Source of the DNA: Betaproteobacteria bacterium UKL13-2
GTDB taxonomy: Bacteria > Pseudomonadota > Gammaproteobacteria > Burkholderiales > Usitatibacteraceae
Direction of reading: 5' to 3'
Assembly (NCBI GenBank): GCA_001602455.1
Contig: CP012157.1
Location: forward strand, 57,733-121,732
Length of the DNA stretch: 64,000 nt
In this document: in pieces, positions 56,130-64,000 of the stretch
Layout of the letters: each line of letters starts with the position of its first letter
Numbering within the stretch: position 1 is the stretch's first letter
The notes under the pieces: generated by a model
What the model was told of the DNA's origin: nothing
What the model saw: the letters and a program-made list of their open reading frames with translations, nothing else
Databases searched by the model: none
Translations under genes and position numbers: made by a program

Positions 56130-58289
56130 ATGCAAGCCACCATCACCCAATCGGGGTCCCGATTGCCGATATCCCACCTAAAGAAGGCCGCGACACATTT
56201 TGGCAGCGCGACGGCTAGGCTTGTGTGCGCCGGTTTACTCGCGATCACTGCGCTGATATCGGTCGCGTCGTCGAGCGCTCACGCTCAGCAAACCAACAGC
56301 TTGGAAACCATTAGCGCCTCGTCGCAAGCGGGGGGCAAGGTGCTTATCCGCGCAGTCTTCAAGTCACCTCTGGCAGTAGTACCAAATGGGTTTACTGTGA
56401 GGAATCCAGCCAGAGTCGCCATTGATTTACCAAATGTCACCAATGGAACCGGAAAGAGTTTCATCGAGATTGGCCAAGGTGATGTCCGCACGATGAACGT
56501 GGTCGAAGCGGGAAACCGTACCCGTTTGGTCATCAACCTCAGTCAGAGTCTCACTTATTCCGCTGCGCTTGATGGCAACGCATTGCTGTTGACTCTCGAT
56601 GGAAGCGCGCAGAGCCCGCTGAAAGAAACGGCGCAAGTCACCCGCTTTGCAGAACCAGCACAAGCTTCTGCTGCAACCCGTTACTCCATTCGTGACTTCG
56701 ATTTTCGCCGTGGCAGCAACGGCGAGGGACGTATTATTGTCGATCTGTCGTCGGCGACAACGGGCATCGACATTCGCCAGCAAGGCAAAGCCGTGGTCAT
56801 CGACTTTTTGAATACGATGGCACCGAAGAACCTCGTGCGCCGCTTGGATGTGCTCGATTTCGCAACCCCTGTAAGAACGGTCGACCTTGTTGAGCAAGGT
56901 GCGAACACCCGCATGGTGATCGAACCCAGAGGACAATGGGAATACTCAGCCTATCAAACAGACACGCAATTCATCGTCGAAATCAAGGCCATCAAGGATG
57001 ATCCAAACAAGTTGGTTCAAGGCACGGGTTACAACGGCGAAAAACTTTCACTCAATTTTCAGAACATCGAAGTTCGTGCCGTACTTCAAGTGATCGCCGA
57101 CTTTACTGGCCTCAACATCATTACCTCGGACACTGTCGGTGGCAACCTCACGTTACGTCTAAAGGACGTTCCATGGGACCAAGCGCTCGACATCATCCTG
57201 CAGTCAAAGGGGTTATCGAAGCGCAAGAATGGCAACGTTGTTTTGATTGCGCCTTCCGACGAATTAGCAACCAAAGAGAAGCTCGCGTTAGAAGTCGCAC
57301 AACAGACAACAGAGCTCGAACCACTTCGTACCGAAAACTTTGTTCTGGCTTATGCAAAGGCGAGCGATGTGCGCGGCCTGCTAAGTGATGGTCAACAGAA
57401 GATTCTATCCAAGCGCGGGTCAGTGACGGTTGACGCTCGTACCAACACCATGTTCGTACAGGATGTTCCCGCGAGATTAGACGATGTTCGCCGCTTGGTC
57501 GCGCAGCTTGATGTGCCTGTCCGTCAGGTGCAGATTGAGGCGCGTATCGTGATCGCTGACGATAACTTCCGCCGCCAATTAGGCACACGATTCGGTAGCT
57601 CAGCGGGTATTACGGCATCTGGTCGCAATATCGGTGTGTCCGGCAGCGTATCCCAAGCAAACAGCATCGCACGCGGCACATTGCCGACTGAATTTTCCGC
57701 CAGCGACCTCAACGTTAACTTACCGGTAGCGGCAGCGGGCTCCTTAGGTCTCACCTTCTTGAACCTTGGCAATGGTAACGTCGTGAACCTTGAACTCTCG
57801 GCGCTCGAAGCAGATAACCGCGGCAAGGTTGTGTCGAACCCGCGCATCGTGACCGCCGATAAGCGGAAGGCAACCATCACTCAAGGTACTGAAGTTGGCT
57901 TCCAAACCCAAGCATCCAGCGGAGGTACAACAACGCAATTCAAACCAGCGGTGCTGTCGCTTGACGTCACACCGCAGATAACGCCGGATGACAGGGTGAT
58001 CATGGAACTAGACATCAAGAAAGACAGCGTCGGCGCGTTGATTGGCGGTGTGCCATCGATTGAAACCCGTACGCTGAAAACACAAGTGATTGCCGATAAT
58101 GGCGAGACAGTAGTGCTCGGTGGTATCTACGAGCAAACGACTCGTACTGATGTGACGAAGGTGCCATTACTTGGCGATATTCCCCTACTTGGCAATCTGT
58201 TCAAAACCACCACAAAGCGTGATGAAAAAAGCGAATTGCTGATCTTTATTACGCCGCGCATTATCAAAGAGCAGTTATCCGTTCGTTGA
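56130..58289 (+). CDS. pilQ: Type IV pilus secretin PilQ
   Basis: PilQ is the outer-membrane channel for the pilus. The 719-residue precursor has a signal peptide (LVCAGLLAITALISVASSSAHA), two AMIN domains (about residues 60–280), N0 domain GEKLSLNFQNIEVRAVLQVIAD, N1 domains and the secretin core ending TKVPLLGDIPLLGNLF and LLIFITPRI. It closes the pil operon, followed by a strong terminator. Confidence 0.96.
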   Translation: MQATITQSGSRLPISHLKKAATHFGSATARLVCAGLLAITALISVASSSAHAQQTNSLETISASSQAGGKVLIRAVFKSPLAVVPNGFTVRNPARVAIDLPNVTNGTGKSFIEIGQGDVRTMNVVEAGNRTRLVINLSQSLTYSAALDGNALLLTLDGSAQSPLKETAQVTRFAEPAQASAATRYSIRDFDFRRGSNGEGRIIVDLSSATTGIDIRQQGKAVVIDFLNTMAPKNLVRRLDVLDFATPVRTVDLVEQGANTRMVIEPRGQWEYSAYQTDTQFIVEIKAIKDDPNKLVQGTGYNGEKLSLNFQNIEVRAVLQVIADFTGLNIITSDTVGGNLTLRLKDVPWDQALDIILQSKGLSKRKNGNVVLIAPSDELATKEKLALEVAQQTTELEPLRTENFVLAYAKASDVRGLLSDGQQKILSKRGSVTVDARTNTMFVQDVPARLDDVRRLVAQLDVPVRQVQIEARIVIADDNFRRQLGTRFGSSAGITASGRNIGVSGSVSQANSIARGTLPTEFSASDLNVNLPVAAAGSLGLTFLNLGNGNVVNLELSALEADNRGKVVSNPRIVTADKRKATITQGTEVGFQTQASSGGTTTQFKPAVLSLDVTPQITPDDRVIMELDIKKDSVGALIGGVPSIETRTLKTQVIADNGETVVLGGIYEQTTRTDVTKVPLLGDIPLLGNLFKTTTKRDEKSELLIFITPRIIKEQLSVR

Positions 58290-58310
58290 TTTGCGCGACA
58301 AATCTGAACG

Positions 58311-58341
58311 ACGGGGCGCGATAAGCGCCCCGTCTTTTTTC
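58311..58341 (+). terminator. Rho-independent terminator after pilQ
   Basis: ACGGGGCGC (58311–58319), loop GATAA, GCGCCCCGT (58325–58333), then CTTTTTT. A perfect 9-base-pair stem with a U-tract. Read-through into aroK may still occur, since aroK begins 11 bases later. Confidence 0.93.
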
Positions 58342-58351
58342 TAGGCCTTCA

Positions 58352-58900
58352 ATGCCGTCGAAAAACGTATTTTTGATCGGAATGCCGGGCGTCGGCAAAA
58401 CCACCGTAGGGCGCTTGCTCGCACTTACCCTCGGACAAACATTTGTCGATAGCGATGAAGAAATTGTGCGACGTAATGGTGTTGAGATAAACACAATTTT
58501 TGAGATCGAAGGCGAAGCAGGATTTCGCGAACGAGAAGTAAATGTCATTCGAGAAGTCACCCAACGCAGCCCCATCGTACTCGCAACGGGTGGCGGCGTG
58601 ATTCTTCGCGAAGAAAATAGAAAAGCGCTGCGCGAAAATGGGATCGTTGTGTATTTGCACGCGAGCCTAGATGTTCTGGAAGCCCGTACAGATAAAAAGC
58701 GCGGCAGCAGCAACTCGACGCACCAACGCCCGCTGCTCGCTGGGTCAGATCGCCGCGCAACACTTGCGGCTCTGCTCGACGTCAGGCAGCCCTTGTATCG
58801 CGAAACCGCGCATATTATTGTTGATGCCAACACCACCCAGCGCAGCAAATTCATGCAAAAACTGCTTACCGCCATTGAATCGTGCCGACAGGGCGCGTAG
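58352..58900 (+). CDS. aroK: Shikimate kinase
   Basis: AroK phosphorylates shikimate in aromatic amino acid synthesis. The 182-residue protein starts MPSKNVFLIGMPGVGKTTVG with Walker A GMPGVGKTT, then FVDSDEEIVRRNG (Asp for shikimate), GEAGFREREV, LATGGGVILREENR and a DKKRGSSNSTHQRPLL lid region. Length is standard. It lies between pilQ and aroB, a widespread arrangement. Confidence 0.96.
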   Translation: MPSKNVFLIGMPGVGKTTVGRLLALTLGQTFVDSDEEIVRRNGVEINTIFEIEGEAGFREREVNVIREVTQRSPIVLATGGGVILREENRKALRENGIVVYLHASLDVLEARTDKKRGSSNSTHQRPLLAGSDRRATLAALLDVRQPLYRETAHIIVDANTTQRSKFMQKLLTAIESCRQGA

Positions 58901-59025
58901 CCGAGCGATGTCGGTCGCCCGAGCCTTGAGCAGCGTAAGTTGAAAAAGGTGTGTAGCCCAGGGTCTGCCACACTTCTGCGAAAATGCATCTTTGTCATTC
59001 GCCTGAAGGCGTGAGATACCGAGCC

Positions 59026-60141
59026 ATGTCCGCAAGCACCTTAGTCAACGCAGCGCAAATCCATGTTCGGCTTAGCGACCGGAGCTATGTCATCGACATT
59101 GGCGCTGGTGTGCTCAAACATGGGCTGCCCATGGCGTTGCTCTCTGGTACAACCCAGATCGCGCTGGTGAGTAACAGCGTCGTATATCCCCTATATGGCG
59201 CACAATTTGAGGAATCGCTACGTGCGAGCGGATTACCCGTTGTGTCAGTCGTGTTACCCGATGGCGAAGAGCACAAAGATTGGCAAACCTTGAATCAAAT
59301 ATTTGATGCGCTTTTGTCCAAGCGGTGTGATCGCAAAACGCTGCTCGTTGCGCTGGGCGGCGGTGTCGTTGGCGATATGGTGGGCTTCGCCGCTGCCACC
59401 TATCAACGCGGGGTGCCGTTCGTGCAGGTGCCGACGACACTTCTCGCCCAAGTCGACTCTTCTGTCGGCGGGAAGACGGCCATCAATCACGCGCTTGGGA
59501 AGAACATGATTGGGGCGTTCTACCAACCACAATATGTTTTGATTGATACCGACGTGCTCAGGACGCTGCCTGACCGTCAATATCGCGCAGGATTGGCCGA
59601 AGTCATTAAGTATGGCATTGCGCTCGATGCGGCATTCTTTGTCTGGCTTGAGCAAAATATGCGACAGCTCCGCGCCCGCGACGAGCGCGCACTGCGCTAC
59701 GCAATTCGGCGGTCGTGCGAAATTAAGGCGTCGGTCGTCGCGGATGACGAGCTTGAGCTTAAAAGAGACGGCGGTCGTGCGTTACTAAATTTCGGGCACA
59801 CATTCGGACACGCAATCGAAACCGCACTCGGTTATGGCGTATGGTTGCATGGTGAAGCCGTTGGTTGCGGGATGGCGCTTGCAACAACACTGTCTCATCG
59901 CGCAGGTCGAATTTCAGACAACAATGTCCAGCGCATTTTGCGGCTCATTCAAGACGCCGGGCTCGAAACATCGCTACCGCAAACAGACAAAATCACGCCA
60001 AGTGTATTGCTGGATCACATGTCCCGAGATAAAAAAAATGAAGGCGGCACGATCAAGTTGATTCTGCTGAATCAGCTTGGAGGATCAATAGTCGATACCA
60101 GCTTCGCGCAAGAAGCGATACTGAGGTTCCTGCAGCGCTAG
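59026..60141 (+). CDS. aroB: 3-dehydroquinate synthase
   Basis: AroB converts DAHP to 3-dehydroquinate with NAD and zinc. The 371-residue protein has LPDGEEHKDWQTLNQIFDAL, LVALGGGVVGDMVGFAAATYQRG, PTTLLAQVDSSVGGKTAIN (active site), GLAEVIKYG and LLNFGHTFGHAIE with zinc-binding His residues. ATG 59026 (MSASTLVNAAQ) is preferred over 58984. Its TAG stop lies inside the left end of a repeat. Confidence 0.96.
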   Translation: MSASTLVNAAQIHVRLSDRSYVIDIGAGVLKHGLPMALLSGTTQIALVSNSVVYPLYGAQFEESLRASGLPVVSVVLPDGEEHKDWQTLNQIFDALLSKRCDRKTLLVALGGGVVGDMVGFAAATYQRGVPFVQVPTTLLAQVDSSVGGKTAINHALGKNMIGAFYQPQYVLIDTDVLRTLPDRQYRAGLAEVIKYGIALDAAFFVWLEQNMRQLRARDERALRYAIRRSCEIKASVVADDELELKRDGGRALLNFGHTFGHAIETALGYGVWLHGEAVGCGMALATTLSHRAGRISDNNVQRILRLIQDAGLETSLPQTDKITPSVLLDHMSRDKKNEGGTIKLILLNQLGGSIVDTSFAQEAILRFLQR

Positions 60142-60277
60142 CCTGAATATTTCATGGGTCGCCCGCCACCTTGGGGCGCATTGCCTCTGATCGATTGCAA
60201 AACCAATTTGGCTCGTTCCTCTTTTGCTGTGGATGCGGGCTGCACGTTCGCTCCCATGAAATGTTCAGGCTAGCCGC
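60138..60277. repeat. MITE-like repeat (family B), 140 bp, near-perfect ends
   Basis: The left end GCTAGCCTGAATATTTCATG and the right end CATGAAATGTTCAGGCTAGC are inverted repeats with one mismatch. Interior bases 60197–60254 match the region at 9430–9485. It directly abuts the aroB stop. The rest of the gap to 60368 holds no gene. Confidence 0.8.
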
Positions 60278-60368
60278 AAAGTTCGCCGCTGGAGTGGCTA
60301 ACAGCAATCGCCACATAAGTGCCGCCATGGCCACTGTGCGAAATGATTGCTTCTTTTTCGCATGACGA

Positions 60369-61079
60369 CTACCCCGCGTCTGCGCGAAATACTGACTTAA
60401 AGCTAGTGTAGTGGCAAATCGCGTAGATGGGCACAAATACCAGCAATCCTAGCCCCCAAGGCACGAGAGCCACAAAAAACAATCCCATCATCAACGCGCC
60501 GAAGACGGCCAACGGAATAAAGTTCGCGACGAGCGCGAAAAAACTCCAGCGTATCGCGTGCGGCGCTGGCATCGGCTCGTGCGCCATGATCCCAGCCGTA
60601 AACCAGAATACGCCTTTGATCAACAACATCGCGACGACGGCGACGAACCAAAGTCCGCCGACTGAACTGACTGCCGCAGATAACGCCTCCACAGAGGGGG
60701 TTTGGTTGAAACCCTTCAAGGCATCGAAGAATCCAAGCATGCCAATGGTTAGTGCAACCGCAGATTCAGCAAGAAGCGAGACGGAGCCGACATGAATGAG
60801 CGGCCTTCCATTCAGGCGAAACCCGGCCAGTAGATGTGACGTGGACACGGGCTTACCCATTTCTTGGTCACGGCACGCGATCACAAAGCCGGCAAAGAAA
60901 CCCGGCTGCGCCACGGACATCAGTGGTGCCCCGACCAGCGGCACCAGCAACATCAGGAGCGAGGCTAACAGCCAACCCGATGTCAACGAAATCCATGCGA
61001 GCGGCTGCGCACGAAACATCACAAACGCCTCGGCAATCCATTTGAACCCACTTGTGGCAGAAACATCAATCACACGCAT
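60369..61079 (-). CDS. BPSS1780-family multi-pass membrane protein
   Basis: This 236-residue protein has about five hydrophobic segments (for example SLTSGWLLASLLMLLVPLVG, LWFVAVVAMLLIKGVFWFTA and LMMGLFFVALVPWGLGLLVF) and an N-terminus of the type seen in the betaproteobacterial BPSS1780 family, whose function is unknown. It ends 3 bases before... its start lies 3 bases after the thrB stop on the minus strand, so the two are probably co-transcribed. Confidence 0.8.
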   Translation of the reverse strand: MRVIDVSATSGFKWIAEAFVMFRAQPLAWISLTSGWLLASLLMLLVPLVGAPLMSVAQPGFFAGFVIACRDQEMGKPVSTSHLLAGFRLNGRPLIHVGSVSLLAESAVALTIGMLGFFDALKGFNQTPSVEALSAAVSSVGGLWFVAVVAMLLIKGVFWFTAGIMAHEPMPAPHAIRWSFFALVANFIPLAVFGALMMGLFFVALVPWGLGLLVFVPIYAICHYTSFKSVFRADAG

Positions 61080-61082
61080 AGT

Positions 61083-62048
61083 TCAGTCCGGTAACAGGGC
61101 TAGCAAGTCATCGCGTTGATCGATGAAGTGGCGTAGTAGCCGCTCAGAAAATGGATGGTCTTTGGCGTGCGTAACGGTCGACGTGCGCGGGTAATAGTGA
61201 TACCCCAATCGTCCCAGCCAAGTACGAAGCGCAGCAGCACGTAGCATCTGTGGCCATGCCTTGCGCTCGGCATCAGCCAACGGTCGATTGGTCATATAGC
61301 CGCGAAGGAGCGCCCGTGCGTTCTCAATGTTCAGCCGCGCCGCAGGGTACGCCGCGAAATCCAAACACCAATCATTCGCCGTAATCGCAATATCCCACAG
61401 AAGTTGTTCATGACATGCAAAATAGAAGTCGATCATCTGAGGCTGGTGATGATCGGACCATAAAACGTTGTCGCGAAATAGATCGGCATGTACGATACCG
61501 GAAGGTAAATTGAGGTCATCAAAATTTGCCTGAAATTCAAGCTCACTCGCGAGCAGCGCGAGTTCACTTTGGGTCGCGTACTGCTGAAGCCCATGCGTCT
61601 CGCGACGCCACCAATCAAGCCCGCGCCAATTCTTCATCGGCAACGGAAATGATTTAGCCGCCGCATGCATTTTGGCAAGCGCCTCACCCACCGCAAAGCA
61701 ATCTTCCGGCGTTGGGTGTGCGATATCGCTGCCGGAGAGTCTGGCGACCAGTGCAGCCGGTTTCCCCTTCAGCTCGCGCAGGACTATTCCGTTACTCGTG
61801 GCGATAGGGGACGCGCATCCTATACCAGCCTTGTGGATGTGCTGCATCAGGCCGATGTAGAAGCCGAGATCGGCAAGCGGGATTTTTTCGAAAATCGTGA
61901 GTACGAATCGGCCAGTGGTGGTCGTGACAAAAAAGTTCGAATTCTCGACACCCGCGGCGATATCCTGAAAGTCGATGATGTCGCCGACTTGGTACGGTGC
62001 AACAAAGACACGCGCCTCCTCGACGCTGATTGGAGTGAAGACGCTCAT
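61083..62048 (-). CDS. thrB: Homoserine kinase (type II, APH-fold)
   Basis: This 321-residue phosphotransferase phosphorylates homoserine in threonine synthesis. It has an aminoglycoside-kinase-like fold: ENSNFFVTTTTGRFVLTIFEK in the N lobe, then the Brenner-type motif IVHADLFRDNV (catalytic Asp, Asn) and IDFYFACHE (metal Asp). This form is common in betaproteobacteria, unlike the GHMP ThrB of enterobacteria. It lies just after a DUF2782 gene and overlaps no neighbour. Confidence 0.93.
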   Translation of the reverse strand: MSVFTPISVEEARVFVAPYQVGDIIDFQDIAAGVENSNFFVTTTTGRFVLTIFEKIPLADLGFYIGLMQHIHKAGIGCASPIATSNGIVLRELKGKPAALVARLSGSDIAHPTPEDCFAVGEALAKMHAAAKSFPLPMKNWRGLDWWRRETHGLQQYATQSELALLASELEFQANFDDLNLPSGIVHADLFRDNVLWSDHHQPQMIDFYFACHEQLLWDIAITANDWCLDFAAYPAARLNIENARALLRGYMTNRPLADAERKAWPQMLRAAALRTWLGRLGYHYYPRTSTVTHAKDHPFSERLLRHFIDQRDDLLALLPD

Positions 62049-62051
62049 GCT

Positions 62052-62399
62052 CTACCAGGTCAGCAATACCCACATGGGCACCGCAATCTTTGTGCCGGCC
62101 TCACCTGCACGAACAAACTTGCCCTCTCCCTTGTCGTCGATCAAGATGTAAGCGGGTGTCCCATTGTTTGGCTTCACGACCATTTTGTAAAGCTTGCCCT
62201 TGAGTCGATACTCGGTGATGGTTTCGTCCTCGCTGGTTCTTGTCGTCACATTCAGATCTTTGTCGAAATCAAGTCTTGTTTTTCCCTTTGGTAGCGCGAC
62301 TTCATCAATGATCTCGACGTTTGCGGGGCGACGTGGTGCGTCTGCCGCATTCGCAAGCGTCGCACAAAACAGGGCTAGTAAAACTGGGACGCTTTTCAT
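62052..62399 (-). CDS. DUF2782-family exported protein
   Basis: This 115-residue protein has a signal peptide (MKSVPVLLALFCATLANA), then the DUF2782 core: EIIDEVALP, TRTSEDETITEYRLKGKLYKMVVKPNNG and YILIDDKGEGKF. The function is unknown, but the gene regularly lies near thrB and polA in betaproteobacteria. ATG 62399 has AAAGG 8 bases upstream; an ATG at 62417 is the alternative. It ends 3 bases before thrB. Confidence 0.9.
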   Translation of the reverse strand: MKSVPVLLALFCATLANAADAPRRPANVEIIDEVALPKGKTRLDFDKDLNVTTRTSEDETITEYRLKGKLYKMVVKPNNGTPAYILIDDKGEGKFVRAGEAGTKIAVPMWVLLTW

Positions 62400-62479
62400 A
62401 TCGTTACCTTTGGTCATTGCCTCTTAAAAAGGGGCGTGGGTGGTTCCAACACTTGCAGCGTGGTACACAGCCCGCTGCG

Positions 62480-63256
62480 CTATAAGGTCATTTCGAGTGC
62501 ACGTTCATCGGCATTAGGTCTAATTGAGCGATTGGCATAATGTTCAAAAATTGCATTGACCACTTGATCTGGGTCATCGAGCACTTGAAACAAATTCAAA
62601 TCCGCCGCGCTAATGACGCGCTCCTCAAGCATCCGGGTTTTGATCCAGTCGATCATACCTGCCCAAAACTCAGTACCGACTAAGATCACCGGGAAACGAC
62701 GTAGCTTGCCTGTTTGGATCAGCGTTAAGGCTTCCCACAACTCATCGAGTGTCCCGAACCCGCCCGGCATGACGACATATGCAGAGGCATGCTTCACAAA
62801 CATCGTTTTACGTGCGAAAAAATGCTGAAAGGTGAGCGAGATATCCTGGAAACCATTTCCACCTTGCTCATGCGGCAACAAAATATTAAGGCCGATTGAC
62901 GGGCCTTTGCCCCGCATTGCACCTTTATTTGCGGCCTCCATGATGCCGGGGCCACCCCCAGACAATACACCGAAGCCCGCATTGGATAGCTTGAGCGCGA
63001 TCTGCTCGGTGATGCCGTAGTACTTATTGTCTTCGCGAAGACGTGCGCTACCAAAAATGGCAACCGCAGGCGAAATCGCAGAGAGTCGATCCGACGCAGA
63101 TACCATTTCCGCGATAATGTTGAACATCCACCATGATTCACGCGCAGAGGTGAGGCTTTGTTGCTGCAACTCGGGATCGGCACTTTTGGGAATCTTGCCC
63201 CGCGCCAGCTTGATGCTCTCGACTGTTTTATCCAAATTTCCCAACATCTTCTCCAA
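62480..63256 (-). CDS. LOG-family (TIGR00730-like) Rossmann protein
   Basis: This 258-residue protein has FGSARLREDNKYYG, VLSGGGPGIMEAANKGA and VMPGGFGTLDELWEALTLIQTGK, the GGxPGxME and PGGxGTxxE motifs of LOG-type nucleoside monophosphate ribohydrolases (cytokinin-activating in some members). The start is uncertain: TTG 63256 or ATG 63247, with the open frame continuing upstream across the polA start. It is divergent from polA. Confidence 0.88.
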   Translation of the reverse strand: MEKMLGNLDKTVESIKLARGKIPKSADPELQQQSLTSARESWWMFNIIAEMVSASDRLSAISPAVAIFGSARLREDNKYYGITEQIALKLSNAGFGVLSGGGPGIMEAANKGAMRGKGPSIGLNILLPHEQGGNGFQDISLTFQHFFARKTMFVKHASAYVVMPGGFGTLDELWEALTLIQTGKLRRFPVILVGTEFWAGMIDWIKTRMLEERVISAADLNLFQVLDDPDQVVNAIFEHYANRSIRPNADERALEMTL

Positions 63257-63264
63257 TGACTGTG

Positions 63265-64000
63265 ATGCCTGACTCCACCGATCTGCCCAATATGGGCCAT
63301 GAACATAAATCCACCTCAGATGCCTTGGTCGGGGGCAGTCGCAAGCGTTTGCTGCTCGTCGACATTTCGAGCTATTTCTATCGTGCGTTTCACGCCATGC
63401 CAGACTTCAAAAGCCCGTCAGGCGAGCCAACAGGGGCAATTTACGGCGTGGCAAATATGCTCAATCGTTTGCGTGATGACTACCCCGCTGATTATAGCGC
63501 CTGCGTTTTTGACCCTAAGGGCATAACCTTCCGGGACGAGATCTATCCGGAGTACAAAGCCAATCGACAGGCGATGCCCGAAGAGTTGGCACATCAAATT
63601 GGCCATATTCGCGAAGTCTGCGAAGCCTTGGGCTGGCCGTGCATCGAAGTTTCTGGTGTGGAGGCAGACGACGTTATCGGGACATTGTCGGTACACGCCA
63701 GCCGTCGAGACGTGGCGACGATTATTTCGACGGGTGACAAAGACCTCGCGCAATTGGTCAATGCACGAGTCACGCTGGTAAACACCATGTCAAATGAAAC
63801 ACTGGATGTGGCGGGCGTGTTGAATAAGTATGGTGTACCGCCGGATCGAATCGTTGACTATCTCGCATTGATGGGAGATACCGTCGACAATGTGCCGGGG
63901 GTTGAAAAAGTGGGGCCCAAGACCGCTGTCAAATTGATCAATGAGTTTGGTTCACTCGATGGCGTAATGGAAAACGCCGAGAAGGTGAAAGGCGTGGTCG
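63265..64000 (+). CDS. polA: DNA polymerase I, 5' part (continues past the window)
   Basis: The frame runs off the window end without a stop. It encodes the 5'-3' exonuclease domain: LLLVDISSYFYRAFHAMPD, ACVFDPKGITFRDEIYPEYK, SGVEADDVIGTLS, STGDKDLAQLV, LMGDTVDNVPGVEKVGPKTA. These hold the metal-binding Asp residues of the FEN-like nuclease. In-frame ATGs at 63256, 63265 and 63292 are possible starts. The polymerase domain lies outside the window. Confidence 0.93.
   Translation, partial: MPDSTDLPNMGHEHKSTSDALVGGSRKRLLLVDISSYFYRAFHAMPDFKSPSGEPTGAIYGVANMLNRLRDDYPADYSACVFDPKGITFRDEIYPEYKANRQAMPEELAHQIGHIREVCEALGWPCIEVSGVEADDVIGTLSVHASRRDVATIISTGDKDLAQLVNARVTLVNTMSNETLDVAGVLNKYGVPPDRIVDYLALMGDTVDNVPGVEKVGPKTAVKLINEFGSLDGVMENAEKVKGVV

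Overview
The window looks like chromosomal DNA of a betaproteobacterium, probably in or near Burkholderiales. The evidence is gene order typical of that class: pcm–rhodanese–tolC–waaA, zapB-like–zapA–6S RNA–EVE protein, mrcA divergent from pilMNOPQ–aroK–aroB, and thrB–DUF2782–LOG–polA. The genus cannot be named from the sequence alone. I found no tRNA, rRNA or CRISPR array.

Layout. (1) 1–3700 is an accessory segment. It holds the edge of an unknown gene, a decayed coiled-coil gene, an IS21-family remnant (intact istB, istA reduced to its C-terminus), and a compact minus-strand operon. That operon encodes a RelA/SpoT-type synthetase-domain protein, an 85-aa protein, a 64-aa protein translationally coupled to the next gene, and a HEPN-domain protein with the RNxxxH motif. 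The HEPN gene is frameshifted in an A6 run and cut by the IS remnant. This is the best candidate for an undescribed toxin or defence system. (2) 3731–5804 is thiC with a TPP riboswitch. (3) 6133–9330 carries a TetR regulator, pcm, a rhodanese and tolC. (4) 9743–21685 is a lipopolysaccharide region: waaA, waaC, a core glycosyltransferase, the dTDP-sugar genes rfbB/A/C, an rfbD fused to a PLP aminotransferase, an N-acetyltransferase, the Wzm/Wzt exporter and a two-domain glycosyltransferase. (5) 22044–33770 is a type II secretion operon in the Xanthomonas Xps-like order E-F-G-H-I-J-K-L-M-N-D. (6) 33873–42652 is a second surface-glycan block: glycosyltransferases, a Wzy/WaaL-like ligase, a FkbM methyltransferase, msbA and two heptosyltransferase-family genes. 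(7) 43013–45228 is a BtuB-like receptor behind a cobalamin riboswitch. (8) 45305–52792 is mixed housekeeping: a glycosyltransferase-like gene, zapB-like/zapA, 6S RNA, EVE, TauE, an M20 peptidase, a hypothetical gene and mrcA. (9) 53254–60141 is pilMNOPQ–aroK–aroB. (10) 60369–64000 holds a membrane protein, thrB, a DUF2782 protein, a LOG-family protein and the 5' end of polA.

How the genes fit together. The LPS genes cover Kdo transfer, heptose addition, lipid A-core flipping (MsbA), O-chain sugar supply and export (RfbA/B/C/D, Wzm/Wzt) and probably ligation. The aminotransferase fusion and neighbouring acetyltransferase suggest that dTDP-4-keto-6-deoxyglucose is split between rhamnose and an N-acetylated 4-amino-6-deoxyhexose. 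The two secretin systems (T2SS and type IV pilus) have complete-looking gene sets for the subunits encoded here.

Several families of short palindromic intergenic repeats are scattered through the window: a hairpin with a GGGC core, a MITE-like element of about 140 bp with CCTGAA-type ends, and an element of about 120–135 bp ending in GGGAACTTCT. They sit against gene ends, and one cluster has overwritten the 5' end of gspI. They are the second notable feature here.
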